From Mycolicibacterium chubuense NBB4 (GTDB lineage: Bacteria; Actinomycetota; Actinomycetes; Mycobacteriales; Mycobacteriaceae): a stretch of DNA of 64,000 nt. The translations under genes were made by a program, and so were the position numbers. The DNA lies in NCBI RefSeq assembly GCF_000266905.1, contig NC_018027.1, positions 1,240,001 through 1,304,000 on the forward strand, written 5' to 3'. Below the pieces are notes generated by a model that saw nothing but the letters and a program-made list of their open reading frames with translations, did no database searches and was not told where the DNA came from. The stretch's first letter is position 1. Every line of letters starts with the position of its first letter. Below are positions 16,018-26,514 of this stretch, in pieces.

Positions 16018-19000
16018 CAGCGCATCCGCAGCCCGCGCGGTGTTCTGGAGAACCCGGCCTGCACCAGCGACTCGGCCACCACCGAGTCCCGCTGCTCCAG
16101 CACCGGCACCCCGTCGACGCGCTCGACGAGCAGCGCCGGGACCCGTTGGCGGGTGACCAGTTCGGCCAGCGCGGCCGCGGCGGCGTTGTGCGTCTCGGTG
16201 TCGCCGGTGAAGCTCAGCAGCGAGCGGCCGCCCCGCTCGACGAACCAGGCCAGTTCACCGTCGACCAGCACCACCAGCGCGCCGGCTTTGCGGCCGGGCC
16301 GGTGCGCCGAGTCGGTCTCGCCGTCACGCGTCGGCCACGGCAGCGCGGCGCCGTACGGATTCGCCGGGTCGGTGGCCGCCAGCGCGAGTGCACGGAAGCT
16401 CTGCTGCTTGTCGTCGATGCTGTCGGCGTGGGTGCGCAGCCTGTCGACCGTGCTGGCCGTCGCGAACTGCGCACCACCGAGCGACTCAACGAAATAGCCG
16501 CGCTGACAACGCCCCGCGTCCTCCATCGTCGTCAGCACCTTGTACATCGACGCGAAACCACCCGGAATGTTGCCGCGGGTGTTCTCGGTGGCCACCGCGC
16601 CCTTGGTGAGCACGCCGTGGCGGGCCAGCAGCTGGTCGGCCTGGAACGACGCCCGCACCGTGGTGTCCACCTCGGCCGTCGGCAGCGCCGACCACCGGCC
16701 GGCGACGGTCGGGTCGGAGTCGCGGTGAGCGCTCAGGCCCGCGCTGGTCATGCTGTAGCGGCTCAGCCGCGGGGCCCGCCGGTGCCGGTGCGACGGTGTC
16801 GCCGCCCGGCGCGGACCCGGCCCGCGCGTGCCGGCCAGCAGCGCGCGCACCGGGGCGAACGTGTCCCCGCCCACGTATCCGGCCCAGATCAGTTGCCACA
16901 GCGCCTCTTTCAGCGCCTCCGTGCTGACGCCGTCGACCGAGATCTGCCGGAAGAAATACGCCCCGCCGCCGCTCAGCGCCCCCAGGATCGCGTGGTGCAC
17001 GTCAGTGAGGTCCAGTTCGCCGGGCGGGATCAGCGACAGCGGCGCGGTGTCGGCAGGGTGGAACGCGACCCAGCCGTCGGCCGCCGAGAGCGAACCGGCG
17101 CCCGACCACACCACCTCACCGGAGGCCAGCAACTCGTCGAGCATCCCGGGCTGGTAGTCGCGCACCCGCTGCCCGAAGATCAGCGGCTCGACCGCCGACG
17201 CCGGCATCGGCACCCCGGCGAGCTGGTCGATGACCGCGGCCAGGCCGTCCACACCGGACACGCTGTCGCTGCCCAGCATCTGCCACGCCGGCAGGAACCG
17301 CCCCAGCGCCGCGGTGCTGACGGGTTCGATCTGCGCCCGCAGCGCCGCCAGCGACCGCCGGCGCAGGATGCGCAGCACCTCGGCGTCGCACCACTGGTCA
17401 CCGGAATCGGTTGGCGCGTCGGTGAACTCCCCGCGCACCAGCTTCCGGTCGGCGGCCAAGCGGCCGAGCACGTCGGCGGCCACCCGCAGACCCAGGCCGA
17501 AGCGCGTCGCCGCATCGGCCGTGGTGAACGGACCGCGGGTGCGCGCATACCGCGACAGGAGTTCACCCAGCGGGTCGACGACCGGCTCTAGGAACGCCAT
17601 CGGCACGCCGACCGGGACCGCCACCCCGACGCCGTCGCGCAACCTGCCGATGTCCTCGATCGCGGTCCACCACGTCCGCCCGGCATAGGACACCGTCAGC
17701 ACCCGGCGCGCGCTCAGCAGCCCCTCCAGCCATCCGCCGACGTCGTCGGCGGATGACCGCGCAGCCACTTCCTCGGCGGTCATCGGGCCCAGCAGCCGCA
17801 GCAGGTCGGCCACCCCTTCGGCGTCGCGGGCCAGCCGCTCGGGGGACAGGTGCTGCAACTGCCGCGTGGTGGTGGCGACGACGTCGGCGTCGAGCAGTTC
17901 CCGCAACTCGACGCGGCCCAGCAGCTCCGCCAGCAGCGTGGGGTCCAATGCCAGTGCCGCGGCGCGTCTTTCGGCCAGCGGACTGTCGCCCTCGTACATG
18001 AACGCGCCGACGTAGCCGAACAGCAGCGACGCCGCGAACGGCGACGGGGTCGGGGTCTCCACCTCGAGCAGCCGCACCCGGCGCTGAGCGATGCGGGCCA
18101 TCAGCTCGGTCAGCATCGGCACGTCGTAGACGTCCTGCAGACACTCGCGCACCGCTTCGAGCACGACCGGGAAGTCGGGGTAATTGCGCGCCACGTCCAG
18201 AAGTTGCGCGGCGCGCTGGCGCTGATGCCACAGCGGTGAGCGCTTACCCGGATGCCGGCGCGGCAGCAGCAGCGCCCGGGCGGCGCACTCCCGGAACCGC
18301 GACGCGAACAGCGCCGACGAACTGACCTCCGTCGTCACCAGCGGTTCGATCTCGTCGGGCTCGAACACGAAGATGTCGGCGCCGGGGGCGGTGTCGTCGG
18401 TGTCGGGGAGCCGCACGATGATGCCGTCGTCGGAGGCGGTGGGCTTCTCGTCGATACCGAACCGTTCGTAGAGCCGCTTGCCGACCGCCAGCGCCAGCGG
18501 CCCGTGCACCCGCAGGCCGTAGGGCGAGTGCAGGATCACCCGCCAGTCGCCGAGTTCGTCGCGGAAGCGCTCCACCACCAGGGTCGTGTCCGACGGCACC
18601 GCCGTCGTCGCCGCGCGCTGTTCGTCGATCAGCTGCCACAGGTTGTCGGTCGCGAACGCGTCGAATCCGACCTGCCGGCACCGCGCCTCGAACGCCGCGC
18701 GATCCAGGCGCGCCAACTCGCCGTTGAACGCGCCGATCGCCGCGCCCAGCTCGGCGGGGCGGCCCACCCCGTCGCCGCGCCAGAACGGCAGCCGGGCCGG
18801 TTCGCCCGGTGCGGGGATCACGAGCACCCGGTCGTGGGTGATCTCGGTGATCCGCCAGCTCGTCGCACCCAGGGAGATCACGTCGCTGGGCCGGGATTCG
18901 TAGACCATCTCCTCGTCGAGTTCGCCGACCCGCGAAGGCTTTTCGGAGTCAGCGCTGGAGGCCAGGTACACCGTGAACATGCCGCGGTCGGGTATCGCGC

Positions 19001-20567
19001 CGCCGGAGGTGACGGCCAGCCGCTGCGCGCCGGGACGCGCGGTCAGCGTGCCCGCGTCGCGGTCGTAGACGATGCGGGGCCGCAGCTCGGCGAACTCCGT
19101 CGAGGGATACTTGCCCGACAGCAGGTCCAGCGTCGCCTCGAACGCGCTGCGCGGCAACGTCGCGAACGGCGCGCTGCGGCGCACGGTGTCGAACCACGCG
19201 TCGGCGTTGATCGGCTCCAGCGCGCAGGCTGCGACCGTGTGCTGCGCCAGCACGTCGAGCGGGTTGGCCGGCACCTTCATGGTCTCGATCTGGCCGCCCA
19301 GCATCCGCTGCACACTGACCGCGCACCCGATCAGATCGGTGCGGTGCTTCGGGAACAGCACCCCCTGGCTGATCTCGCCCACCTGATGGCCGGCCCGGCC
19401 GATGCGCTGCAGCCCGCTGGCCACCGACGGTGGCGTCTCGACCTGGATCACCAGATCGACTGAGCCCATGTCGATTCCGAGCTCGAGGCTCGAAGTCGCC
19501 ACGACCGCCTTCAGGCGTCCGCTCTTCAAAGCGTCCTCGACCTCGGCGCGGGCTTCCTTGCTGACCGAGCCGTGATGCGCGCGGGCGAGCAGCGGCTCGG
19601 CGCCGAAGGTCTGGCCGCTGCCCATCAGGTGCGCGGGCGCGCCGCCGGCCACGCCCGGGTTGGCGCCACCCAGCTCGACGCCGGCGCGTTCGGCGTGAAT
19701 CTCGTTGATGCGGGCGGTCAGTCGCTCGGCAAGCCGCCGCGAATTCGCGAACACGATCGAGGAGTTGTGCGCCTCGATCAGGTCGACGATGCGCTCCTCG
19801 ACGTCGGGCCAGATCGAGTTGTTCTCCAGGTTCGCCATGTCCGGCACCGGAACCTGCACGGTGAGGTCGAATGTCTTGGCGGCCGGCGGGGCGACGATGG
19901 TGGTGGGTGCCGAGCCGGACAGGAAACGCGCGACCTCCTCGGGTGGGCGCACCGTCGCCGACAGCCCGATGCGCTGCGCGGGCCGCTCGAGCAGGGCGTC
20001 GAGACGCTCCAACGACACCGCGAGGTGCGTGCCGCGCTTGGTGCCCGCCACCGCGTGCACCTCGTCGACGATCACCGTGTCGACACCGGTCAGCGTCTCG
20101 CGCGCCGCGGAGGTCAGCATCAGGAACAGCGACTCGGGCGTGGTGATCAGGATGTCCGGCGGTTTGGTGAGCAGCTCGCGGCGCTTGCTCGGCGTGGTGT
20201 CGCCGGACCGCACGCCGACGCTGATCTTGGGCGGCTCCACGCCGGTGCGTTCGGCGATGCGCGAGATGCCGGTCAGCGGTGTGCGCAGGTTGCGTTCGAC
20301 GTCGACGGCCAGCGCCTTGAGCGGGGAGACGTACAGCACGCGGGTGCGCGGCTCGGTCCGCGGGACCCGGGCCAGGCCGTCGATCGCCCACAGAAACGCC
20401 GCGAGCGTCTTGCCCGACCCGGTGGGCGCGATGACCAGCGTATTGTCGCCGTTGGCGATGGCGGTCCAGGCCTGGGCCTGCGCCGGGGTGGGCTCGACGA
20501 AAGTGCCGGCAAACCACTCCCGCGTCAGTGAACTGAAGCGGGACAGCGGATCGGTCGTCGCGGGCAC
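16017..20567 (-). CDS. lhr: Large ATP-dependent helicase Lhr
   Basis: 1,516 aa from GTG 20567, the usual length of actinobacterial Lhr (about 1,510 aa). The N-terminal superfamily 2 helicase core shows Walker [15 protein letters not shown] (about residues 45-58), the DEVH box in [14 protein letters not shown] in [10 protein letters not shown], and the motif VI region QRIGRAGH (about residue 390). A winged-helix and Lhr-core region follows, and then a long C-terminal domain characteristic of Lhr. It unwinds RNA:DNA and DNA duplexes 3' to 5' in DNA repair; in mycobacteria it is linked to the mitomycin response. It overlaps nei and is divergent from the LuxR-type gene. Confidence 0.95.
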   Translation of the reverse strand: MPATTDPLSRFSSLTREWFAGTFVEPTPAQAQAWTAIANGDNTLVIAPTGSGKTLAAFLWAIDGLARVPRTEPRTRVLYVSPLKALAVDVERNLRTPLTGISRIAERTGVEPPKISVGVRSGDTTPSKRRELLTKPPDILITTPESLFLMLTSAARETLTGVDTVIVDEVHAVAGTKRGTHLAVSLERLDALLERPAQRIGLSATVRPPEEVARFLSGSAPTTIVAPPAAKTFDLTVQVPVPDMANLENNSIWPDVEERIVDLIEAHNSSIVFANSRRLAERLTARINEIHAERAGVELGGANPGVAGGAPAHLMGSGQTFGAEPLLARAHHGSVSKEARAEVEDALKSGRLKAVVATSSLELGIDMGSVDLVIQVETPPSVASGLQRIGRAGHQVGEISQGVLFPKHRTDLIGCAVSVQRMLGGQIETMKVPANPLDVLAQHTVAACALEPINADAWFDTVRRSAPFATLPRSAFEATLDLLSGKYPSTEFAELRPRIVYDRDAGTLTARPGAQRLAVTSGGAIPDRGMFTVYLASSADSEKPSRVGELDEEMVYESRPSDVISLGATSWRITEITHDRVLVIPAPGEPARLPFWRGDGVGRPAELGAAIGAFNGELARLDRAAFEARCRQVGFDAFATDNLWQLIDEQRAATTAVPSDTTLVVERFRDELGDWRVILHSPYGLRVHGPLALAVGKRLYERFGIDEKPTASDDGIIVRLPDTDDTAPGADIFVFEPDEIEPLVTTEVSSSALFASRFRECAARALLLPRRHPGKRSPLWHQRQRAAQLLDVARNYPDFPVVLEAVRECLQDVYDVPMLTELMARIAQRRVRLLEVETPTPSPFAASLLFGYVGAFMYEGDSPLAERRAAALALDPTLLAELLGRVELRELLDADVVATTTRQLQHLSPERLARDAEGVADLLRLLGPMTAEEVAARSSADDVGGWLEGLLSARRVLTVSYAGRTWWTAIEDIGRLRDGVGVAVPVGVPMAFLEPVVDPLGELLSRYARTRGPFTTADAATRFGLGLRVAADVLGRLAADRKLVRGEFTDAPTDSGDQWCDAEVLRILRRRSLAALRAQIEPVSTAALGRFLPAWQMLGSDSVSGVDGLAAVIDQLAGVPMPASAVEPLIFGQRVRDYQPGMLDELLASGEVVWSGAGSLSAADGWVAFHPADTAPLSLIPPGELDLTDVHHAILGALSGGGAYFFRQISVDGVSTEALKEALWQLIWAGYVGGDTFAPVRALLAGTRGPGPRRAATPSHRHRRAPRLSRYSMTSAGLSAHRDSDPTVAGRWSALPTAEVDTTVRASFQADQLLARHGVLTKGAVATENTRGNIPGGFASMYKVLTTMEDAGRCQRGYFVESLGGAQFATASTVDRLRTHADSIDDKQQSFRALALAATDPANPYGAALPWPTRDGETDSAHRPGRKAGALVVLVDGELAWFVERGGRSLLSFTGDTETHNAAAAALAELVTRQRVPALLVERVDGVPVLEQRDSVVAESLVQAGFSRTPRGLRMR

Positions 20568-20678
20568 CCGTCCATGGTGCCAACCGGCTCCGACAACTCA
20601 CCGTCACCGTGTCAACGGCCCAGTTCAGAGGGTTCGCAATCTGGCGCATCGCTGCGCGATCCGGCTTACGATCGTCCC

Positions 20679-22877
20679 GTGGTCGCGGGGGATTGGCAGC
20701 CCTACATTCCGGCCGCCACGATCGGGCGGCCGCGGATCGTGCACGGCGTCGTGCGCAGGCCGGAGGTCCTCGAACGCCTGCGGGTCGCCGGTGCCGGCGA
20801 CCTGGTGACCGTCACCGCCCCCGCCGGCTACGGCAAGACCACGGCCGCAGCCCTCTGGGACGAGGCCGACCCGCGACCGTTCGCCTGGCTCCGGGTGGAT
20901 CACCTGGACAACGACGCCTCTCACCTGCTGGTCCACGTCGTCGCAGCGCTCGATCAGCTCCGGGACGGCGACAGCGACGAGCTCCGGTACATGCGCGGAG
21001 CCGGCCGGGACCCGCTCACGCACCTGCTGCCGGCGGCGATCCGGGCGCTCGACGCGGCCGGACCGCTGGTCGTCGTGGTCGACGACGCCCACGCCCTGAC
21101 CCGGCCCGAGACCATCACCGCGCTGCGCGCGCTCATCGACGCGGCCCCGGCGACCACGACGGTCGCCGTCCTCGGCCGCTTCCTGCTGCCGCTCGACATC
21201 GCCCGCCGCCGGCTGCACCGCACGGTCGTCGAGCTCGGCCCGAACGAACTGCGCTTCTCCAGGCACGAAGCGGCCGCGACCGTGGAGTCGCTGGCTGCGC
21301 GCAGCGACGACCCGACCGTGTCGGCGGTCCTGGACCTCACCGAGGGCTGGGCGGCGGGCGTGACCCTGGCGGCGATGGCCCTGCGGGACGGCGTCGCGCT
21401 CGACGACATCACCGGCCGGCACGACTCCGTCGTCGACTATCTGGTGGAGGAGGCGCTCTACGGCCTCGACGAGGACACGGTCACCTTCCTGGTGGAGTCG
21501 GCCGTCTTCGATCGTTTCACCGCCCAGCAGCTCGACACGGTGCTGGGACGCGGCGACTCGGCGCACCTGCTGGAAAAGCTGTCGAGCTCCGGCAACCTGT
21601 TCCTGATCCCCCTCGACCACCACCGCGGATGGTACCGGTACCACCGGCTGTTCGGCGACGTGCTGCGCGGCCGGCTGCGCACCGCAGCCCCCGGCAGATA
21701 CCGCAGCCTGCTGTGCCGCGCGGCCGACCAGCTGGAGAACGACGGTGACATCGACGGCGCGCTGATCAAGGTGCTGGAAGCCGGCGACCGGGCCCGCGCG
21801 GCCCGGCTCGTGGGGCGCGAAGCCGTCCGGCTGGGTTTCGACGGACGTGTCGGAGTGCTGGCGCGGCGGCTGTCGCTGCTGGACTCGCGCGTGTTCGCCG
21901 AGCATCCGGATGCCGCGGTCGCCCGCGCGTGGCTGGGGGTGACGACCGGCGACGCGGAGCTCATCCAGCGCTCGCTGATGCTGGCACAGCAGGCCGACCG
22001 CGGACAGCGCCTGTCGGACGGCACCCCGTCGGTGGCCGTCGCCGCGGCGCTGATCAGTTCTCTGGTCGGGATCGACGGTGTGCACGACGTGATCCGCCAC
22101 GCCGACGTCGTCCGCGCCGCCGGGGACTACCTCGTCAACCCGTGGTGGGGCGCGGCGACCGTGATGAAGGGCGCAGCCGAAGCCATGCTCGGCTATGTCT
22201 CGCGGGCCCGCGTGCTGTTGGAGTCGGCGCTGCCGGTCACCGAGGACCTGCCGGGGTTCCAGGCCGCTGCGCTGGCGCACCTGGCGCTGATCGATCTCGG
22301 CGCCGGCGACGACGAGGGGGCGATTCAGTGCAGTGAGGCCGCGCGGACGCTCGTCGACAAGTACGACCTGTGCGACGTCGTCCCGGTCGTGGTCGTCTAC
22401 GCCGTGAGCGCGGTCATGTCGGCGCGCACCGGGGACGGCGACGGGGCCAGAGAGGCGATCGGCGTCACCGAGAAGCTGCTGGACCGCCTCGGTCATCTCG
22501 CGGCGCGCACCGCCCTGCTGGGCCACGGCCTGCTGGCGTGGACCGCTGCGGTGCTTCAGGATTCGCGGCTGCTGAGCAAACACCTCGATGCGGCCGAACG
22601 AGCCCGCCGCCGTGAGCCCGACGCGGTGGCGCTGTCTCAGCGCATCGATCGCGTGCGGGCCATGGCCGCCGGGGGGAGCAGGCCGCTGACCGCCGCCGAG
22701 TTGCGGTTGCTGCCGTATCTGGCCACCCATCTGTCGCTGCAGAGAATCGCGCAGGAATTGGTGATCGGCCGCGAGACCGCCAAGAGCCAGGCGACGTCGA
22801 TCTACCGCAAGCTGGGGGTGTCGTCGCGCGGGGAAGCGGTCAGCGAGGCGAGGCGGGTCGGCCTGATCGCGGAGTGA
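20679..22877 (+). CDS. MalT/LuxR-family ATP-binding transcriptional regulator
   Basis: 732 aa from GTG 20679 (VVAGDWQPYIPAATIGRPRIVHG). The N-terminal NTPase has Walker A APAGYGKTTAA (about residues 49-59) and a Walker B-like LVVVVDDAHALT near residue 133. A long helical repeat region of TPR/MalT type fills the middle. The C-terminus carries a LuxR helix-turn-helix (LTAAELRLLPYLATHLSLQRIAQELVIGRETAKSQATSIYRKLGVSSRGEAV). Such signal-transduction ATPases usually activate nearby or distant operons on ligand binding. It is convergent with the peroxidase operon. Targets unknown. Confidence 0.88.
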   Translation: MVAGDWQPYIPAATIGRPRIVHGVVRRPEVLERLRVAGAGDLVTVTAPAGYGKTTAAALWDEADPRPFAWLRVDHLDNDASHLLVHVVAALDQLRDGDSDELRYMRGAGRDPLTHLLPAAIRALDAAGPLVVVVDDAHALTRPETITALRALIDAAPATTTVAVLGRFLLPLDIARRRLHRTVVELGPNELRFSRHEAAATVESLAARSDDPTVSAVLDLTEGWAAGVTLAAMALRDGVALDDITGRHDSVVDYLVEEALYGLDEDTVTFLVESAVFDRFTAQQLDTVLGRGDSAHLLEKLSSSGNLFLIPLDHHRGWYRYHRLFGDVLRGRLRTAAPGRYRSLLCRAADQLENDGDIDGALIKVLEAGDRARAARLVGREAVRLGFDGRVGVLARRLSLLDSRVFAEHPDAAVARAWLGVTTGDAELIQRSLMLAQQADRGQRLSDGTPSVAVAAALISSLVGIDGVHDVIRHADVVRAAGDYLVNPWWGAATVMKGAAEAMLGYVSRARVLLESALPVTEDLPGFQAAALAHLALIDLGAGDDEGAIQCSEAARTLVDKYDLCDVVPVVVVYAVSAVMSARTGDGDGAREAIGVTEKLLDRLGHLAARTALLGHGLLAWTAAVLQDSRLLSKHLDAAERARRREPDAVALSQRIDRVRAMAAGGSRPLTAAELRLLPYLATHLSLQRIAQELVIGRETAKSQATSIYRKLGVSSRGEAVSEARRVGLIAE

Positions 22878-22890
22878 GTCGGCTGCCCGG

Positions 22891-23292
22891 TCAGTGTCCC
22901 TTGGCCCAACTCCACGCTGCGAGTCGCCATCGCCCGGCCACCCGTCGCAGCGCAACGGTGAAGACCGAACCCGCCTGGGTATGGCGTGTCCCGTCTTTGT
23001 CAAAACTCATCGACGCCGGGTACACCAGGTACGCGGATTCACCGTGCACGTCGGCGTGGCGGGGCTCGTCGAGAAGTATGCGGTAGTTGCCCACGCCGAG
23101 ATGCGCACTCTCGGCCTGGACGTCGCGCCACCACTGCTCGGTGGCCGACTCACCTTGCCACACATGCGGTGCCATCCCGTCGAGAATCTGCATGGGATCG
23201 GCGCATTCATCGGTCATTGCTGACGCATCTGCTCGGTTGAAGGCATCGACGTACCGCCGGACTGCCTCCATCGCCTCCTCGGTCTCAGACAA
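22891..23292 (-). CDS. NTF2-like (SnoaL/DUF4440-type) protein
   Basis: 133 aa from ATG 23292. The fold signature is an N-terminal helix pair (EAMEAVRRYVDAFNRADASAMTDECAD) followed by beta-rich sequence ending GSVFTVALRRVAGRWRLAAWSWAKG, as in NTF2-like pocket proteins. These bind or isomerise small hydrophobic molecules. Last gene of the four-gene peroxidase operon, 15 bp after the 336-aa gene. Substrate unknown. Confidence 0.72.
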   Translation of the reverse strand: MSETEEAMEAVRRYVDAFNRADASAMTDECADPMQILDGMAPHVWQGESATEQWWRDVQAESAHLGVGNYRILLDEPRHADVHGESAYLVYPASMSFDKDGTRHTQAGSVFTVALRRVAGRWRLAAWSWAKGH

Positions 23293-23307
23293 GGCGCACT
23301 GCTCCTC

Positions 23308-24318
23308 TCACGTCATCGTCGCCACATTGCGCCACAGGTTGTTCAGGCTCGCCGTACCGCCGAACAGCGTCGTGAAGTGGGTCGAGTCGATGAGCAGGAT
23401 GTGGCCTGCGCGTTCGCCTTCCGGCGGCATCCAGATCACCGAGTTGAACTCCGTATTGCCGGCCGCGGTGAACGGATGCGGCCGGAACGGGTCGACCCGT
23501 TGGCGCGCCAGCACCCGCACGCCCGGGCTCTCCGGTTCGGTGAGCGCGTAGTGGGGCAGATGCTGGTGGAAGCTGAGCGTCGGCACGCCCTCGAGTAGTC
23601 CGAGCTCATCGAGGTCGTGGTAGGACGTCAGGGGCGCAATGTCTTTCGTGCCGTCCACGACGGCGGGCCTCAGCCCCCACGTGTTGTGCACCGGCACGTC
23701 CAGCGCGCGCATCAGCGCGCGGGTGTAGTGACTGAACCGCTGCTGCCGGGGCACCAGCCGGTCGCCGTGGTGCTCGTATTCCATCTGCCGTTGCGCCAGG
23801 TCGTCGGTGAAGCCCACGTCGTGATGCGGAGCCAGCAGCAGACACGTGCCCTCGATGCCCAGCCACTCGCGGATCGCCTCCACCTCGGCGGGTTCCACCT
23901 CCAGGCCCGAGGTCAGATGGTCGAGGCCGAACACCATCAGCGTGTCGGTGTCGTCGAGAATCCGTTCGTCGATCGGTTGCGGGTAGCCGGCTTGGTCGAC
24001 ACGCTGGAACACCGCCACCGGATGCCCGGTCGCCTCACCCACGAGGTGTTGGAACGACAGGGTCGATCGGTGGAAGAGTTCGAGGGTGCCGGCGATGCCC
24101 TGGAGGAAGTTCGCCGCGGTGAATTCCGGTGTCTCATACGCGGGATACACCACGTTGCGGACTTCGGTCATGGTGGAGAAGCGGTTCTCCATCGCGGCCG
24201 GATCCCGTTGCGCCTCCCACGGATAGCTCCACGTCCAGTAGATGCTCACTCGCCGGCGTCCATTGTGCGGCCGCGCGATGTGATCCTGGTTGTAGGTACG
24301 GGCGGATCGTGCGGTCAT
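23308..24318 (-). CDS. Uncharacterised 336-aa protein in the peroxidase operon
   Basis: ATG 24318, nine bases after the peroxidase stop. No signal peptide or membrane segment. The centre (DTLMVFGLDHLTSG..VEPAEVEAIREWLGIEGTCLLLAPHHDVG) reads like a ThuA/class I amidotransferase-like alpha/beta fold in which a named 'day' is set aside by a strand-loop, but I see no clear catalytic Cys. Histidine-rich loops (APHHDVG, YEHHGDR, FHQHLPHY, STHFTTLFGG) could bind metal. I do not recognise the family. Function should be sought with the neighbouring peroxidase. Confidence 0.7.
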   Translation of the reverse strand: MTARSARTYNQDHIARPHNGRRRVSIYWTWSYPWEAQRDPAAMENRFSTMTEVRNVVYPAYETPEFTAANFLQGIAGTLELFHRSTLSFQHLVGEATGHPVAVFQRVDQAGYPQPIDERILDDTDTLMVFGLDHLTSGLEVEPAEVEAIREWLGIEGTCLLLAPHHDVGFTDDLAQRQMEYEHHGDRLVPRQQRFSHYTRALMRALDVPVHNTWGLRPAVVDGTKDIAPLTSYHDLDELGLLEGVPTLSFHQHLPHYALTEPESPGVRVLARQRVDPFRPHPFTAAGNTEFNSVIWMPPEGERAGHILLIDSTHFTTLFGGTASLNNLWRNVATMT

Positions 24319-24327
24319 CGTCGCTCC

Positions 24328-25650
24328 CTAACCGCCGAGTGTGGCGAGATAGCGCAGGGCGGTCAGCCCCGGCAGAAAGAAATAGGCACCGCCGCGCAGC
24401 GTGGTGAAAGCCGGGATACCCTTGTGCACCTTGCGGATCGGACGCTTCGGGACGGTGAAATCGAGGGTGCCGTCCTGGGTGCCGCAGATCGGGTCGTGCT
24501 CGTTGCCCAGTTCGTGGAAGGTCTTGTCGTTGATCCAGACGTTCTGCGCGAACTCGAACTGGCGCACCAGGCTCGCGCAGATGATGAAGGCCGCGATGCC
24601 CCGGTCGACGCCGTCGTCGGGGGCGCCGTCGGGCAGTGCGGGGCCGTACGTGGCGCCACGCCGGATCATCCGGCGCCGGTTCATGTTGGCCGCGGTGTCT
24701 CGCGGGTTCAGCCGCCGTGCGTGAGAGCCGAGCGGACACGCGTAGCCCAGCGGATCCATTTCCTCGTAGTTGAAGTCGTTGTTGCGCATCGGGTCCGCCC
24801 CGAGCTCCGGGTCGTCGGCGTGCGGCGCGAGCACCAGGGGCGCACCGCTGCGCCAGCGGCCCATGAACTTGGCGGCCAGCAGTTCCTGTTCCTCTGCGGT
24901 CCCGGCGTTGTCGGCCAGGTACTCGCGGAACGTCCCGACGTGCTCCTGGAGCCTGCGATACGCCATGAAGCTGCCGTTGCGGGAAAGGACCTCCGGCTGA
25001 GGCGGATTCACGGGGGGCCCGTATTCGTCGGGATAGCCGAGGATGAACTCTCCCGGCTCCAGTGCGCCGCCGGAACCGGGGGTCGGTTCTTCACCGGCGC
25101 CCTTCATCACCGGCTGCGACAGCCGGTCGCGGAACCCGAAATGGTCGTGGGCGTAGTCGAACGGCGGGTTGGCGTTGAGGTCCAGGTAGGACAGCGTGCG
25201 AACACCGTCGCAGCGCGCGACCAGCTTGTCGTGTTCGCCGACGCAGCGTCGGTGCTCGGCGTCGTCGCGCGCGAACAGGATCGCGATGGCGTGCACGTCG
25301 TCGCCCGCCAGTCCGCCCACCCAGTGTTCCGGTGCGTTGGCGCCGGTGTCTCCCAGGATGTCGGCCCGCGCCGCCATGCCCTCTGAGAACTCGTCCGGGA
25401 AACTGGCCAGTGCGTCGGCCGGAACGCCGAGGGCGCGTAGTCCAGTCCACGTGAACGCCAGCGTGATCCAGCGCTTCGAGCTGTCCATGGTCCGGCTGAC
25501 GTCGGCTGCGGACTGGACGCGGTCGATCAGCTCCGACAACCAGGCCCGGCCGCCCTCGGCGGTGTCGAACGTCAGGAACTCGTAACGCCCCGTCATGGCC
25601 GGGGTGCGGGTCACCAGGATGTGCTGGATGTCGTCGAGTTCGAGGGTCAC
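24328..25650 (-). CDS. DyP-type (dye-decolorising) heme peroxidase
   Basis: 440 aa from GTG 25650, which overlaps the preceding stop (GTGA). The second half has DyP hallmarks: FGFRDRLSQP at 171-180, GEFILGYPDEYG at 200-211, FMGRWRSGAPLVLAP near 262, and CPLGSHARRLNPRD, in which His310 is the expected proximal heme ligand. Arg330/331 in RMIRRGATYG follow. The distal GxxDG motif reads GFRDR: the catalytic Asp (Asp175) is kept but the final Gly is Arg176. No Tat or Sec signal is visible, so it should be cytoplasmic or encapsulated. It would oxidise substrates with H2O2. Confidence 0.85.
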   Translation of the reverse strand: MTLELDDIQHILVTRTPAMTGRYEFLTFDTAEGGRAWLSELIDRVQSAADVSRTMDSSKRWITLAFTWTGLRALGVPADALASFPDEFSEGMAARADILGDTGANAPEHWVGGLAGDDVHAIAILFARDDAEHRRCVGEHDKLVARCDGVRTLSYLDLNANPPFDYAHDHFGFRDRLSQPVMKGAGEEPTPGSGGALEPGEFILGYPDEYGPPVNPPQPEVLSRNGSFMAYRRLQEHVGTFREYLADNAGTAEEQELLAAKFMGRWRSGAPLVLAPHADDPELGADPMRNNDFNYEEMDPLGYACPLGSHARRLNPRDTAANMNRRRMIRRGATYGPALPDGAPDDGVDRGIAAFIICASLVRQFEFAQNVWINDKTFHELGNEHDPICGTQDGTLDFTVPKRPIRKVHKGIPAFTTLRGGAYFFLPGLTALRYLATLGG

Positions 25651-26201
25651 TGCATCTGGTCGAGCATGGTCGAGAACGCGGCCTTGAGCCGCAGGGCCTT
25701 CTTGATCTCGTCGGCGGTGACGTACGGGTACTCGCCGTACTCGAGGAAGCTGGGGAATTGGTGTTCTCGCACGAACTTGATGAACGATTCGGGGTTGGTC
25801 TTCCAATCTTCCGGAAAGCCCTCGAGATTCGTGAAGACCGTGGTGATACCGGTCTCGCTGAACAGCCTGACCGCGTCCTCGGTGTACTTGTCGAAGTCGG
25901 TGTCGAAGATGCCCTGGTATTGGAAATGCAGTCCGGAGCCGACGTCGAACAGCACCCAGCGCAGGTAGTGCAGCCGCAGGGGCTTCAAGACGTCGGGGCT
26001 GGCCGCGATCGCTTCCTCGATCTGCTTGCCATAGGCGCGGACCGCCTCTTCGCGGCCCTCTTTGACCTTGGCGATGATCGAGAACCCGTAGCAGGCCGGC
26101 GTGCGCGGGAAGACCGGCCCGTACCGACCGCGTTCGAGGGTGTCGTACCCCTCCGGAGGGATGGCTTTCGCCGCCGGCGTGGACCAGGCTTCGTCGCTCA
26201 T
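25647..26201 (-). CDS. Uncharacterised first gene of the peroxidase operon
   Basis: 184 aa from ATG 26201. The sequence YGFSIIAKVKEGREEAVRAYGKQIEEAIAASPDVLKPLRLHYLRWVLFD followed by HFQYQGIFDTDFDKYTEDAVRLF looks like a ferredoxin-like (dimeric alpha/beta barrel) fold, the same fold class as DyP and chlorite dismutase halves. No export signal. Its stop overlaps the GTG of the peroxidase gene, so the two are coupled and probably act together, for example as accessory subunit or partner oxygenase. Family name not recognised. Confidence 0.75.
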   Translation of the reverse strand: MSDEAWSTPAAKAIPPEGYDTLERGRYGPVFPRTPACYGFSIIAKVKEGREEAVRAYGKQIEEAIAASPDVLKPLRLHYLRWVLFDVGSGLHFQYQGIFDTDFDKYTEDAVRLFSETGITTVFTNLEGFPEDWKTNPESFIKFVREHQFPSFLEYGEYPYVTADEIKKALRLKAAFSTMLDQMQ

Positions 26202-26514
26202 GACTCGAACGTTAGGGCGATCGCTGCGCACTGTCGTCCCCCGAAACGGGGGAATCCGGTGCCGACAGGGGCGAAAGGAAGGGCCTGGGGTCAAGCCGGT
26301 GGTCTAGCTGCAAGGGAAGGAGCGGACCGGGCGGCGCTGACCCCAGGCGATGCGAACGCTACTCGCGGGGCGTCTGCCGCACAGCGTTTTCGACGCGGCA
26401 GTCACAAGATTTCCCCCGATGTGGGGGATGCCCGCACGAGCTTGCATTCATAGGCTCCGTTCAGCGAGCCGTGGATTCACGACTACGCGCGAAACGACGC
26501 ACGAGGAGTGAGCG
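26202..26514. promoter_or_regulatory. Divergent intergenic region with two CCCCC-N5-GGGGG palindromes
   Basis: The 313-bp gap separates the peroxidase operon (minus) from the exported-protein cluster (plus). It holds CCCCC-GAAAC-GGGGG at 26238-26252, about 37 bp upstream of the operon ATG, and CCCCC-GATGT-GGGGG at 26413-26427, about 88 bp upstream of the exported-protein gene. A third similar site lies at 39961-39974. These look like binding sites for one regulator. Confidence 0.5.

Noticed and set aside
20625..23003. A 792-codon open frame on the minus strand across the LuxR-type gene
   Set aside because: It is antisense to a well-supported regulator and has Arg/Gln/His-rich composition typical of shadow frames in GC-rich DNA. 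Similar long antisense frames lie across glpD2, lhr, accA3 and the giant genes and were left out for the same reason.
26436..26450. CTTGCATTC in the gap before 26515, resembling an arm of the 63-bp repeat
   Set aside because: The match is only about nine bases, with no flanking palindrome.
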